Of a DNA stretch of 36,701 nt, positions 9,074 to 19,069 are shown piece after piece; position 1 is the stretch's first letter; each line of letters opens with the position of its first letter. The notes under the pieces were generated by a model. The model saw nothing but the letters and a program-made list of their open reading frames with translations. It was not told the origin of the DNA and made no database searches. The stretch is from the NCBI GenBank assembly GCA_945901265.1, contig CAMDJZ010000012.1:1-36701 (forward strand), written 5' to 3'. The translations under genes were made by a program, and so were the position numbers. The DNA is from Rickettsia typhi. Lineage in GTDB: Bacteria > Pseudomonadota > Alphaproteobacteria > Rickettsiales > UBA1997.

Positions 9074-9081
9074 TTTTTAAA

Positions 9082-9726
9082 ATGATTAAAATTGCGCCAT
9101 CAATTCTTTCAGCTAATTTCGCAAAATTAGGCGATGAAATTTCACAGGTAACTTACGCTGGGGCTGATTATATTCACATCGATGTTATGGATGGAAGTTT
9201 TGTTCCAAATATTACTATTGGTAATGAAGTTGTTAAATCAATCAGGTCATGCACTAACCTGCCCTTTGACGTTCATTTAATGATCAATAATCCAGATCTA
9301 CATATTAAAAATTTTGCCGAATCTGGAGCAGATATCATCACCATTCACGCTGAAGCATCAACACATCTAGATCGAAGTTTAAATTTAATAAAATCTTTCA
9401 ATAAAAAAGTTGGCGTTTCAATTGTTCCATCAACCAATGAAAATATTTTAGATTACATTCTTGATAAGGGTGATTTAATTTTAGTTATGACAGTTAACCC
9501 TGGATTTGGCGGACAAAAATTTCTTACTTCACAATTACAAAAAATTTACAATATTCGCCAAAAAATAAATAAAATTGATAGAAATATTGATTTGGAAGTT
9601 GATGGCGGAATAAATCATGAAACCTATAAAATGGCTATTGAAGCTGGTGCAAATATTTTAGTTTCGGGATCATATATTTTTGGAAATAAAAATTATTCAC
9701 AAGCAATATCTTCGCTTAGGATATAA
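9082..9726 (+). CDS. rpe: Ribulose-phosphate 3-epimerase
   Basis: Interconverts D-ribulose-5-phosphate and D-xylulose-5-phosphate in the non-oxidative pentose phosphate pathway. The 214-aa TIM-barrel protein shows the family motifs: I-A-P-S-I-L-S-A-N-F at the start, H-I-D-V-M-D-G-x-F-V-P-N with metal-binding His and Asp, D-V-H-L-M-I, V-M-T-V-N-P-G-F-G-G-Q and L-E-V-D-G-G-I-N with the second metal Asp. It ends with the A-G-A-N-I-L-V-S-G-S phosphate loop. Length is normal. It is the last gene of the NDUFA12–mlaD–DUF2155–rpe string; a 118-bp gap separates it from murD. Confidence 0.97.
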   Translation: MIKIAPSILSANFAKLGDEISQVTYAGADYIHIDVMDGSFVPNITIGNEVVKSIRSCTNLPFDVHLMINNPDLHIKNFAESGADIITIHAEASTHLDRSLNLIKSFNKKVGVSIVPSTNENILDYILDKGDLILVMTVNPGFGGQKFLTSQLQKIYNIRQKINKIDRNIDLEVDGGINHETYKMAIEAGANILVSGSYIFGNKNYSQAISSLRI

Positions 9727-9844
9727 CAAAAATACTTATAATATAGCTAAAAATAATTTAAATTTTTATAAAATTCTCTCTTGAGTTATTTAAAAAAAAT
9801 CATTAAAAATAACCAATAAAATCCTTTTAAACAAATATAAATTT

Positions 9845-11254
9845 ATGGAAAACTTTGTGGTTTACGGTCTTGGTAAATCTGGAATTTCAACGTTAAAATC
9901 TCTTATCAATAAATTTCCCAATCTCTTGATAATTGGTACTGATGATAATTCTGTAGCACTACAAAATCAAGAATTAAAGGCTCTTTTAAATAATTTTAAA
10001 AATCTTAAAATTTTACAAGCTGATGAAGTTAAATTTGATAATAATACTAAAATTATTTTTTCACCTGGAATTCCACTTTACTTCCCAAAACCTCATAAAA
10101 TTCTGCAAATTTGCAAAGAAACAAAAGCTGAATTAATTTGCGATATTGAGTTATTTTATCGCCTCAACTTTGTTGATAATTTTTTTATTGGAATTACTGG
10201 AACTAATGGTAAATCAACAACTTCTGCTCTAATCAGCTTTATTTTAAAGTATTTAAATATTAACAGTGAGCTTGGAGGAAATATTGGCATTCCTTGCTTT
10301 GAGATCGAACAAAATAAAAATTTTTGTTATACATTCGAAACATCTTCTTACCAACTTGACTTGATGAAGAAGACTAGATTTGATATTGCTAATTTAACAA
10401 ACATAACACCAGATCACCTTGATAGACATGGATCAATGGCTAATTACATTAACATTAAAAAAAGAATTTTTGCTAATCAAAATTGCGATGATTTCTCAAT
10501 AATTAACATTGATGATAAGAATTGTTTAAAAATTTTTTATGAATTAAATGATGATCAAAATTTTCAATCTCAATTATTAGCTATTTCAACTCAAAAAATT
10601 CCCGAACTTGGAGTGGGTATTATCGATGGCATTTTGTACAATAATATTTTACCAGCAAATATTAAACTTCCCCTCACTTCGCAATTTCTTTTAGGGCAAC
10701 ATAATGATCAAAATATGGCTTTTGCTTTTGCGACAATTTTTTGTTATTATAAAAAAATCCACAAGGATAATTTTGATCATTTACTAATTTCACAAAAAAT
10801 TATCGATGCAATTTGTCTTTTTAAGGGTCTAAAACATCGCCTGCAGATTGTAAAAAAAACTAAGGATATTTGCTTTATTAATGACAGTAAAGCAACTAAT
10901 GCCGAATCCTCACAAAATGCCCTAAAGGCTTTTGATAATATTTTTTGGATTTTGGGAGGAAGGCCAAAGGAAGGAGGAATATCATCACTTAAACCCTATT
11001 TTAGTAAAATAATAAAAGCCTATTTAATTGGTGAAGCTAGTGATGATTTTGCAGAAATTTTAGCTCAAAATAATGTTGACTATGAAAAATGCCTTGATTT
11101 AAAAAATGCTTTTTCAAAATCATTATTTGATGCAAAAAATAATAGCTTATCCAAAAAAAATATTTTACTTTCTCCATCTTGCGCATCCTTTGATCAATTT
11201 AAAAGTTTTGAGGAGCGCGGAGATTATTTTTGTAGTTTAGTTAGTGATAATTAA
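9845..11254 (+). CDS. murD: UDP-N-acetylmuramoyl-L-alanine--D-glutamate ligase
   Basis: Adds D-glutamate to UDP-MurNAc-L-Ala in cytoplasmic peptidoglycan precursor synthesis. The N-terminal Rossmann part begins F-V-V-Y-G-L-G-K-S-G-I-S. The Mur ligase ATP-binding loop is G119-T-N-G-K-S-T125. It is followed by N-I-G-I-P, E-T-S-S-Y-Q-L and N-I-T-P-D-H-L-D-R-H-G, all MurD hallmarks. The C-terminal domain has the N-D-S-K-A-T-N and L-S-P-S-C-A-S-F-D-Q-F motifs. Length 469 aa is normal. With slt this indicates a real peptidoglycan wall. No other mur genes are adjacent. The next gene is the giant Cys-rich protein, 78 bp downstream. Confidence 0.97.
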   Translation: MENFVVYGLGKSGISTLKSLINKFPNLLIIGTDDNSVALQNQELKALLNNFKNLKILQADEVKFDNNTKIIFSPGIPLYFPKPHKILQICKETKAELICDIELFYRLNFVDNFFIGITGTNGKSTTSALISFILKYLNINSELGGNIGIPCFEIEQNKNFCYTFETSSYQLDLMKKTRFDIANLTNITPDHLDRHGSMANYINIKKRIFANQNCDDFSIINIDDKNCLKIFYELNDDQNFQSQLLAISTQKIPELGVGIIDGILYNNILPANIKLPLTSQFLLGQHNDQNMAFAFATIFCYYKKIHKDNFDHLLISQKIIDAICLFKGLKHRLQIVKKTKDICFINDSKATNAESSQNALKAFDNIFWILGGRPKEGGISSLKPYFSKIIKAYLIGEASDDFAEILAQNNVDYEKCLDLKNAFSKSLFDAKNNSLSKKNILLSPSCASFDQFKSFEERGDYFCSLVSDN

Positions 11255-11332
11255 CTTAAATAGTTTTAGTTAATTATTTTTAAAAAAGATATTTTATTAA
11301 TTTTTTTTAATTGCTAACAATTTTTAGCATAG

Positions 11333-14300
11333 ATGAATAATAAATTTATATTCGCCATTACATATTTTTCAAAGCTTGCCAAAAGCCTGATTCCATTGTT
11401 CGCCTTGATTTTTCTTAATTTATTTTTATTTACCAATTTAGCATATTCACTTCCATCATGTCATACATTAACGCAGTTTTTGGAAAATAAAAGAAATCCA
11501 GGCTTTAATTGTCTAGCTAATTGTAATTCTTTGCCATCTGGCGTTACTGCAAATGAAGGGGAAAACTGCTTATATGCTTGCGATAATCTTCCAAGTCAAC
11601 GACCAATTGCTCAAATTGGCAAAAATTGTGCATTTAGATTTAATGGGCATGTCATGCCGTTTTGCAATCCAGTTCCAAACCCATTATTTGGTAGTACAGC
11701 GAGTTATTTTTTACCAACTGGGACTGAAAAAAAACCCCGCCTAAATTGTCTTGACCTAATTGATTTACCGCTTTGCACAATAGTTAGCTCGCCTTCATTA
11801 GGAAAGAATTGCGCCCCAACTTGCTCTTCTTTAAACCCTGCAACATTAGATAATAGAATTCACAATCGTGATTGCATAAGATTCTGCAACGCATTAGAAT
11901 CTGACGTAACTGCATCAGGTAATAATTGTATACAACAAAAATGTCATCAATTAATCGGATCTGGTGTGAAACCATTACCTTCTTTAAACCCCACCAATTG
12001 TGAAATTTCTAACTGCACAACTCTAAGCGAGCATGAATTAAAGCATTCTTCTCTTTACAGTGGAAGTTGGTCAGCATATTGTAACGGTAATGCTCAAAAA
12101 TGTATGGATTTTAATCTTACTCAACTTAATTCCATTAAGTCTGGATATGATTCAGCAACCACTGAAAAGTCCGGTCCACTTTACAAATTTTGTCAACTTC
12201 ATTCTTGCAGAATTGATCCTACAACTTCCTGCGCGCCCCAAGCTAGTGATGATATCGCTAAAATTTCTGAAAATAGCACATATAGTTCCGCTTATGTCAA
12301 TGCCGTAATTAAAACAACTCAGCCAAAGAGCTCGCTAAATGAATTATGTGTTATTAAGCCTTGTAAAGGGATACTCTTAGTTCCATTCGCTTGCACAGGA
12401 GAAGCATTGACAACAATGCATGCAAAATGCACTGAATCTTGCACAGATAGTTCATGTAATAAAAAAGTTGATTGTAATAGTTCAACACTTTCGGATTCTG
12501 ATCGAAGCTTATATTGTGATGGAATACCGGGGAAAGAATCAGAACCTTCAAGTGATAATACCAACGTTCCCCAATCTCTAGTTAATAAAGCTTGGTTTTA
12601 TTTACCAAAACCAATGGATAAATCTTACAATGTAAATCAAGGCGTGGTTAATTATAATAGCTTTCGACGAATGCAGCCTGAACTTTGCTATTCAGTTGAT
12701 GATTTATTGGCAAATGGTTTTGGCTATGAAGAAAGTGCAGCTTCTTTTCTAGCTGACATAATGGAATTATTTACTGGAAAAGATTTTAGTACCTACTTTC
12801 ATAATTATCTTAATATGGATACACGCTCTCCAAATTATTGTGATCCAGCCTTAAAACATGGTGCCCGAGGTCTAGGCTATGGTTATCTTTGTGGCAGAAC
12901 AAGTGCTGCTTCAAAACCTGACATGGAACATGTTGGTTATATCGATAATTTATCTACTTCTTGGAGCCCCAATTCGAAGTCATCACATAAGGTTAGGGTA
13001 TGTTTGCGGTATAATAATGCTATGATCCCTCAGAAAACATGTGGAGCAAGGGAATGCGGGATAACTTGTTTTTGCGGAGATTGTTCTACTGTATGCGGAT
13101 CAGATGTTTGTCGCGATGTAATTGTCAAGGATAGCGATCGAGCTTGTCAAGATCCAACCAATGCCTCAGGAGATTGCGTAAGCCAAATTGGCGGAGGCGC
13201 AGATATTGACTCCTACATTCGTGTTCGCGCCGTAGGCTTTCCAGAGGATAATCGAGTTTGTGTTATGCTTGATTGGAAAGGTGGATTAGCTTACAGTGGA
13301 ATGTTTATGAATGGCACTGAATCCTTAGCGGAAGATTCAACAAAATGTTTATCGGGAACTTATGACAAAGCATCGAGCAAATGTATAAATGGAAAAAATT
13401 CTAATGATGATCGTGGAAGCGCTACTGTTTGGCGAGCTCTTGGCTTAATAAAATATATTGGTCAAAATACAACTTTTGATGGATCTAATGGAATTAAAGA
13501 TATAGATGGTATTTTTTATAAAGAAGAAAGTTGTATAAAACATCAAATTAGAGCATCTCCACCAAATTTATTTAACCTAGCCAATTACGAAAATTCACCG
13601 GGATTATTTTCTCCGCCCTTGATTATAAACCTAGCCAAAAAAAGAAAAGGTGGCGCAACTTCTTTTTCCGAAAATTCAGCTCAATATATGTTTGGGAAAA
13701 CAGACTTCAATCAAAATGAGCTCGAAATAAAATTTGGAAACGACATTAGTTTAATTAGTTTAGACATTGGTAAAAATGGAAGTGAAACTGGAGCAAACAT
13801 TGATACGAATAGTAAAAAAACACTTAACACGCGTTGGAAAAATAAAGATTATTCCGCTACAATTTATGGAAAAAAAACTAGCGATCCTTTTGGCAATCCG
13901 CAATATTGTATTTTTAGAGAATTGCGTGACAAAAATAATGCCTTGCTCGATCCTCCTTCATCAATTGGTTGCATTAGAAGAAGCTTGCCAGAAATTGATA
14001 ATTGCGATATTCGAGATGACTTATGTATAGCTGGACTTCCAACGCCTCGCGAAAATTTACGTCAAAAAATTATTTTAAGTAAAGATCTAACCACAGCTAA
14101 TAATAATTATAAAAACATTGATGTAAGATTTAAATATTTAGCAAATTATAGGGATGACCTTAACAACCTAAATTGCGGTGGAAATGTTTTATGTTCAAAT
14201 GAATTATCGGTTAAATTTAATCTTGTAGATCGCAAACAAATGTCTTACTGTTACACTTCGGCTGAAGCACCAGAGGGCTATCCAATTTGCTTCACAAGAG

Positions 14301-17251
14301 ATGATTGCTCAGTTTTAAACATGGAATGTATGGAAAATGAAGTTACTCTTAGCTCAGGAAATATAGTTGATTCAGTTTTATCTAAACATGAGGAATGTTA
14401 TCAAAAGTTATTAACTTGTAATAAGAAAAAGAATATTACTTCAAAAGATTATGATCCTAATAAATTCAACGCAAACTCTTCAGATAATTATTATGGTTGG
14501 TTTAACGAAGTTTGTATTACCAAAGGATTTAATCACAAACTTCGCACGGTTTACGCATACAAATTTGATACGCAAAATGGTAAATGTATCGTCGATACTA
14601 CTGAATCAATTGGCGATTGTTCAGCTGGCGGAAAAATGCCTAATTGTCCATGCACTGAATATTTAGGTGGCGCAACTCCTACACATGTTCAAGCTATATC
14701 ACCTCTTAACAGAACAGAAAGATTGGAAACTCATCACGAAGCTGGTTTATGTGTGGATATAAAATTACCAGATACTTGTCCTTCGATTAACTATCTTACC
14801 GTTGAAAATTCAGCTAATCCAGATGATCGCTTTTTTTTAATTAATTCTTTAAATAAATTAGCAACTAGCCTATATAATGATTTAACGGGGGTCCACTCAA
14901 CCCATCAATATCGAACTGAAGGTACAGCGGCAAACCCTTCGCGTGGTAATGCCGAATTTAATGCAACTGTTGCTGGGGCAATTTCGCGAGGAAATTGCAA
15001 TGGTTTTTGGAAATACAAAATGACTTTAGGAGCTAAGGTTTATCCTCAATTATCATGCACCTTAACTCAAAATGGCCCTGCATGGAATAATACTCTTGAA
15101 AATGATGTCGATGCCTGTGTGAGATATTCATGCCTAGCTATATCTTCTGCAGGCTTAGATAATCCAACTGGCCTCTATGATAACAATTATGGCGTTGATG
15201 AAATTGGAGAATCTAAAGGCCTTGGTCATGGCTATGCTTATTGGAGTCAAGCTAATCTGACAACTGATTTTGCGATAACTCAGACTGCATCAGCTTGTAT
15301 TGCTGGATTCAAAAAAGTAGGATCAACTACAACATTTAGCTATAGTGCATCAGCTGGAATTGACTCTACCAAAAAAACATTAGCCAATGCTTCTTTATTT
15401 TCAGCAATTACTGGGTATTCAGATGGAACTTCACCTTCGAGAATTTGTAATCAAATTGGCGAATGGCAAGCCGTTACAAATTCATGTCAAAGAATAACTT
15501 GCCCAGCAATTAACCCTGGAATTATCCCGCCTTCATCGGCAATTGATAAAACACTTTGGCAAAAATCATGGGATTTGAGTGGAGGTGCTAAATATGCAGA
15601 AGGCAATGCCTCGCGAAGTTCAACAACAACAATTACCGCAAATGGTCTAAGCTCTAGAATTTCAGGAACTTGTGAAACTGGCTTAGGTTATTATAGCACA
15701 TCTTCAGGTTCGCCAACATTAGATTGCGATTCTCTTGGCAATTGGACAAATTTACAAAATGGCTGTCTCAATGATTGTTCGGCGATTTCGAGAGCTAATA
15801 CAAATTCAGGAAATGGTTTTTCCACATGGCCTATAGCTAGCTTATTGATAAGTGAATCTGTTAGAACGGTTTCAGGATCATGTAATGATTCAGGATATTA
15901 TAATTATCCTTATCCTCATCGACGCAAGCCAGATGGAACAAAATATACATTAGTTTCTACCGGCGCTGATTATACAAGTTCAATTCCTTTAAGCATAGCT
16001 TCCGATACAAGAACTGGTGATGTTGCTGGAGCTGCAAATACAGCACCTCAGAGACTCTGTAAAAAATCAATTTACTCAGATCAATTAGCTAGTCAATGGA
16101 GCGGTGTTTCTGCTACTTGCATATCACATATTCCTAGTGATGCCTTCAAGCCCAATGGTTGCGTAACTGGAATAGTTAGTGATGATTTGATGAGTGATGA
16201 GAGAATTGGTGCAGGAGTTACTCAACACACTATAAGAAACGCAACTGGTGTTGGAACTAGAACTGTAAATATTCCATGGAGCCGAAAATCTTTTGGCGAA
16301 TATGAAATAAGATATTGCGATAGCACAAACAGCTATTGCCAAAATACTATCAGCACCTCTGATAATAGTCATAATTCAAACTCTTACTATTCTGCAAGCA
16401 GAACTAATGGAAGATTTGTTCTAAATCGCTATTGCAATTTAATTACAAAAAAGTGGGATGACCCAATTCCATATTGTGTAGCAACTGGTGATGTTGGAAA
16501 TAGCCTTAATTCTTCAGCTGCTACCAGCGCAACTCCAATAGCCAGTGCAAATCATTATATTTTAGGATTAAATGGAACTGTAACTTCCACTTGCAACTCT
16601 GGATATACAGGAAATACATCAGCGCCGGTTCTTAAATGTGTATATGGTGAAAACCTGGTAGTTGATACATTGCAATTAACCAAAAATGATAATAATTCAT
16701 GCACAAAATATTGCACAATTACTGCAGAGGGAGCCCCGTCCGGTAGCTCCTATAGCCTGACAGGAGCAGCAGGGACATATTTACCTGGAAACACAGTGAT
16801 ATTAAGTTGCAGTGGTAACCCATGTGGAGCTCAAAGCGTAACCGGAACATGCATTAATGACGGGACTTGGAGCATACCGCAGCCAAGCTGCAGAGCGTGC
16901 AATGGATGTTCTAAAGCGTCAGGTCGAACCTTCCCACCTAGCCCTGGAACAACTGGGACATATACAGACGCATGTGCAGTAGAATCTTTTAAAATAGATT
17001 GCATGTTTACAACTGCAAGAGATGATGCAGATTCTGGATTTCCATCATCTAGCAATCATGGAGATAGTATTGTAGTTGGCGATCAATATGGCAAATATTA
17101 TTGCCCGAGTTGGGTAAAAGATGGTGCTTTATGTGGTGCTGCTCGATATGTGTGCACTGACGGGACATGGGTTTACACAGAAAATATGTCCCATGAATGG
17201 GTATGTGATCGCGGAGAAATTAATGGATCAGGCGGTTGCACGGCTTACTAA
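11333..17251 (+). CDS. Giant secreted cysteine-rich protein with sushi-like C-terminal modules
   Basis: I do not recognise a characterised family. The 1,972-aa protein has an N-terminal signal peptide (hydrophobic residues about 18-38, ending A-Y-S) and no obvious C-terminal anchor. I count about 100 cysteines, most in short C-x(n)-C units. Residues ~40-400 are a series of short Cys units. The middle (~400-1,150) is larger and globular and includes a dense C-x3-C-x3-C-x-C-x2-C cluster near residue 580. From about 1,350 on there are repeated modules ending in C-x(n)-G-x-W-x(5-8)-C (for example G-E-W-Q-A-V-T-N-S-C), reminiscent of CCP/sushi domains. Similar ends occur in the two pseudopilins downstream, so a surface adhesin or pilus-tip partner is plausible. 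Bases 16,741-16,980 are about 51% GC, against about 32% around them. A TraN-like mating-pair protein is an alternative with weak support. Confidence 0.75.
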   Translation: MNNKFIFAITYFSKLAKSLIPLFALIFLNLFLFTNLAYSLPSCHTLTQFLENKRNPGFNCLANCNSLPSGVTANEGENCLYACDNLPSQRPIAQIGKNCAFRFNGHVMPFCNPVPNPLFGSTASYFLPTGTEKKPRLNCLDLIDLPLCTIVSSPSLGKNCAPTCSSLNPATLDNRIHNRDCIRFCNALESDVTASGNNCIQQKCHQLIGSGVKPLPSLNPTNCEISNCTTLSEHELKHSSLYSGSWSAYCNGNAQKCMDFNLTQLNSIKSGYDSATTEKSGPLYKFCQLHSCRIDPTTSCAPQASDDIAKISENSTYSSAYVNAVIKTTQPKSSLNELCVIKPCKGILLVPFACTGEALTTMHAKCTESCTDSSCNKKVDCNSSTLSDSDRSLYCDGIPGKESEPSSDNTNVPQSLVNKAWFYLPKPMDKSYNVNQGVVNYNSFRRMQPELCYSVDDLLANGFGYEESAASFLADIMELFTGKDFSTYFHNYLNMDTRSPNYCDPALKHGARGLGYGYLCGRTSAASKPDMEHVGYIDNLSTSWSPNSKSSHKVRVCLRYNNAMIPQKTCGARECGITCFCGDCSTVCGSDVCRDVIVKDSDRACQDPTNASGDCVSQIGGGADIDSYIRVRAVGFPEDNRVCVMLDWKGGLAYSGMFMNGTESLAEDSTKCLSGTYDKASSKCINGKNSNDDRGSATVWRALGLIKYIGQNTTFDGSNGIKDIDGIFYKEESCIKHQIRASPPNLFNLANYENSPGLFSPPLIINLAKKRKGGATSFSENSAQYMFGKTDFNQNELEIKFGNDISLISLDIGKNGSETGANIDTNSKKTLNTRWKNKDYSATIYGKKTSDPFGNPQYCIFRELRDKNNALLDPPSSIGCIRRSLPEIDNCDIRDDLCIAGLPTPRENLRQKIILSKDLTTANNNYKNIDVRFKYLANYRDDLNNLNCGGNVLCSNELSVKFNLVDRKQMSYCYTSAEAPEGYPICFTRDDCSVLNMECMENEVTLSSGNIVDSVLSKHEECYQKLLTCNKKKNITSKDYDPNKFNANSSDNYYGWFNEVCITKGFNHKLRTVYAYKFDTQNGKCIVDTTESIGDCSAGGKMPNCPCTEYLGGATPTHVQAISPLNRTERLETHHEAGLCVDIKLPDTCPSINYLTVENSANPDDRFFLINSLNKLATSLYNDLTGVHSTHQYRTEGTAANPSRGNAEFNATVAGAISRGNCNGFWKYKMTLGAKVYPQLSCTLTQNGPAWNNTLENDVDACVRYSCLAISSAGLDNPTGLYDNNYGVDEIGESKGLGHGYAYWSQANLTTDFAITQTASACIAGFKKVGSTTTFSYSASAGIDSTKKTLANASLFSAITGYSDGTSPSRICNQIGEWQAVTNSCQRITCPAINPGIIPPSSAIDKTLWQKSWDLSGGAKYAEGNASRSSTTTITANGLSSRISGTCETGLGYYSTSSGSPTLDCDSLGNWTNLQNGCLNDCSAISRANTNSGNGFSTWPIASLLISESVRTVSGSCNDSGYYNYPYPHRRKPDGTKYTLVSTGADYTSSIPLSIASDTRTGDVAGAANTAPQRLCKKSIYSDQLASQWSGVSATCISHIPSDAFKPNGCVTGIVSDDLMSDERIGAGVTQHTIRNATGVGTRTVNIPWSRKSFGEYEIRYCDSTNSYCQNTISTSDNSHNSNSYYSASRTNGRFVLNRYCNLITKKWDDPIPYCVATGDVGNSLNSSAATSATPIASANHYILGLNGTVTSTCNSGYTGNTSAPVLKCVYGENLVVDTLQLTKNDNNSCTKYCTITAEGAPSGSSYSLTGAAGTYLPGNTVILSCSGNPCGAQSVTGTCINDGTWSIPQPSCRACNGCSKASGRTFPPSPGTTGTYTDACAVESFKIDCMFTTARDDADSGFPSSSNHGDSIVVGDQYGKYYCPSWVKDGALCGAARYVCTDGTWVYTENMSHEWVCDRGEINGSGGCTAY

Positions 17252-17292
17252 CTGCAAAAAAGGAATAAATAATTTTAATTAAAAAATAAAAA

Positions 17293-17775
17293 ATGACTAA
17301 AATCACAATTATTATGGGCAGTCAATCGGACTATGAAACGATGAAACATGCTGAGGAAATTTTTCAACAATTTAATGTTGAATATGAAACTAGAATTGTT
17401 TCAGCACATCGAACTCCGCAAAGACTTTACGAATTTTGTCAAGAAATTGAAAAAACTACTACACAAATAATTATTGCTGGAGCTGGTGGTGCTGCCCATT
17501 TACCAGGCATGGTGGCGTCAATGACGCAATTGCCGGTTCTAGGAGTACCCATAAAATCAAAAAATTTAGACGGGCTTGATTCACTTCTTTCAATTGCACA
17601 AATGCCAGCAGGAATTCCCGTGGCAACTTTGGCAATTGGCGAAGCAGGAGCAAAAAATTCAGCACTTTTAGCAATTGCAATTCTAGCCCTTCAAGATCAA
17701 GAGCTCGCTCAAAAACTCAGACAATATCGCAATCATCAAACTGCCAAAGTACAATTTAAACCAGTTAACGATTAA
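17293..17775 (+). CDS. purE: N5-carboxyaminoimidazole ribonucleotide mutase
   Basis: Class I PurE, converts N5-CAIR to CAIR in de novo purine synthesis. The 160-aa protein shows M-G-S-Q-S-D-Y near the N-terminus (substrate phosphate binding), S-A-H-R-T-P with the catalytic His, and the G-A-G-G-A-A-H-L-P-G-M-V-A loop. Length is exactly that of class I enzymes. Such enzymes usually need PurK to make N5-CAIR, but no purK follows; the next 298 bp contain no recognisable purK. The start ATG at 17,293 is 41 bp after the giant gene. It converges with the pseudopilin pair. Confidence 0.96.
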   Translation: MTKITIIMGSQSDYETMKHAEEIFQQFNVEYETRIVSAHRTPQRLYEFCQEIEKTTTQIIIAGAGGAAHLPGMVASMTQLPVLGVPIKSKNLDGLDSLLSIAQMPAGIPVATLAIGEAGAKNSALLAIAILALQDQELAQKLRQYRNHQTAKVQFKPVND

Positions 17776-17848
17776 AATAAATATTTTTAATAAATTATAA
17801 AAGTTTTTAATTTTTAAATTACTTGCTAATTTTTTTAATAATAGTAAT

Positions 17849-17880
17849 TAATAATTATTTTTTTTAAAAAATAATTATTA
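17849..17880. terminator. AT-only inverted repeat between convergent genes, possible terminator
   Basis: A 15-bp perfect inverted repeat (17,849-17,863 with 17,866-17,880) made only of A and T, with a run of T's and A's at its centre. It sits 74 bp after purE and upstream of the convergent end of the pseudopilin gene. It could act as a weak bidirectional terminator. In sequence this AT-rich it could also be chance, and the absence of G-C pairs argues against a strong hairpin. Confidence 0.3.
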
Positions 17881-18073
17881 TCGTAACATATTTTTAACAA
17901 TAGCTAGTTTTTATTTTATGCTTGAGGTAATCCATTTGGGAAATGATTTTAATGCTTTCAACTTCAATTTATTTTTATTAGCCCAAAAGATTGAACAAAT
18001 AAATATCAAACTAAATTACTCTTCTATAAATAATCAAAATGATGATTTTTACGATGTTAATTCTAAAATAATA

Positions 18074-19036
18074 TTACGGGCAAGCTCTTACTAAATCGAC
18101 CCAGTTGCCAAAAGCTTCGCATTTTCTTGTAAGTCTTTTATCTTCATTAGGCGTAAGGCAAGAAGCTGTTGCATAAACTGTAGTTCCATAATATGCACTT
18201 ACATTTCCAAAACTTGTACCAGCAGAATAGCAAGGAATTAAAAACATCGTATTAAAATCATTAACAATTTGATTACGAGTTTTAAAAAAAACAATATCAT
18301 CAAAAATTTCGCTATTATCACTAGTGGCACTGATGGTATTATCGAATGTTGCAGTTGAAGGTGTTCCATCGATAAAACCTGAAATATCATTATTCATTTC
18401 ATCAGCATCGATTGAACGAGTATTTTGCGTATTAGAGTTATTATTAAAAGCTCCAGATTTATTTGCACCTTGACTAATCAATAACAATATTGCATCTAGA
18501 GTCGGGTACTGCTTTACTAATGCAGGTTTTTCTATAATGGTAACTATACCGGTTGAAGCTGAGGTAGCGAAGGTAATTTTAAAAATATTTAAAACTACAT
18601 CCGCAGCTACACCAAATCTTTTATCAATCATGTAAACAATTTTATTTTCAAATGCATCTTCAGCCATTTCATTACTTAAGCCAAGAGCTTTGACTGGGAC
18701 GGCTCCATAAATTAAATTCGTAAAAGTTAATGATTGATAAACTCCTGGACCACTACAATTTACAACTTCAGCTCCGTAATCAGCATCGGTATTTTTTAAT
18801 TTTTTTAGCGATGCCGGACAAGGCAATCTTCTATTGGCAAGTAAAAAATTGCCAATCGCTTTATAAATTTCAGCAATTTTATCTTGAGTAGCTTTATTTT
18901 TGGCATTATTAAGCGTTCCAACAGAAATCGACATCGCGCCACTTATTAAAATCGCAATAATTAAAATAACAATCGATAGCTCTAACAAACTATAAGCTGT
19001 TTTATTATTTTTAGTGTTTTTTTGTTTTGTTTTCAT
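18074..19036 (-). CDS. Pseudopilin with C-terminal Cys module (paralogue 1)
   Basis: Type IV pilin-like protein, 320 aa. The N-terminus has a basic leader and a class III signal: T13-A14, then Y15-S-L-L-E19, so Glu falls at mature +5; the residue before the cut is Ala rather than the usual Gly. A hydrophobic helix runs to about residue 37. The head domain shares many blocks with the neighbouring paralogue: R-R-L-P-C-P-A-S, D-A-D-Y-G, G-V-Y-Q-S, N-K-S-G, D-D-I-V-F-F-K-T. It ends in a short Cys module (L-T-R-K-C-E-A-F-G-N-W-V-D-L-V-R-A-C-P) resembling modules of the giant protein. The gene is 33 bp behind its paralogue, so both are one operon. Function inferred: minor pilin/pseudopilin. No pil assembly genes are in the window. 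Confidence 0.82.
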   Translation of the reverse strand: MKTKQKNTKNNKTAYSLLELSIVILIIAILISGAMSISVGTLNNAKNKATQDKIAEIYKAIGNFLLANRRLPCPASLKKLKNTDADYGAEVVNCSGPGVYQSLTFTNLIYGAVPVKALGLSNEMAEDAFENKIVYMIDKRFGVAADVVLNIFKITFATSASTGIVTIIEKPALVKQYPTLDAILLLISQGANKSGAFNNNSNTQNTRSIDADEMNNDISGFIDGTPSTATFDNTISATSDNSEIFDDIVFFKTRNQIVNDFNTMFLIPCYSAGTSFGNVSAYYGTTVYATASCLTPNEDKRLTRKCEAFGNWVDLVRACP

Positions 19037-19069
19037 AAATATAATTTACTTATTCTTAATTTAATATTT

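Noticed and set aside
11553..17055. Several 60-87 codon frames on both strands inside the giant Cys-rich gene
   Set aside because: The long main frame has a signal peptide and a consistent cysteine pattern; the others are shadows without motifs.
16741..17251. Possible diversity-generating retroelement variable region at the 3' end of the giant gene
   Set aside because: No reverse transcriptase gene and no template repeat of this segment was seen in the window; base composition alone is not enough.
11333..17251. Identification of the giant protein as TraN (conjugative mating-pair stabilisation)
   Set aside because: Cysteine richness and secretion fit, but length and module pattern differ and no other tra genes are present.
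17918..18094. 58-codon plus-strand frame between purE and the convergent pseudopilin gene
   Set aside because: It overlaps the end of the pseudopilin gene, resembles nothing I know, has no ribosome binding site and is within chance expectation for a spacer; not annotated as a gene.
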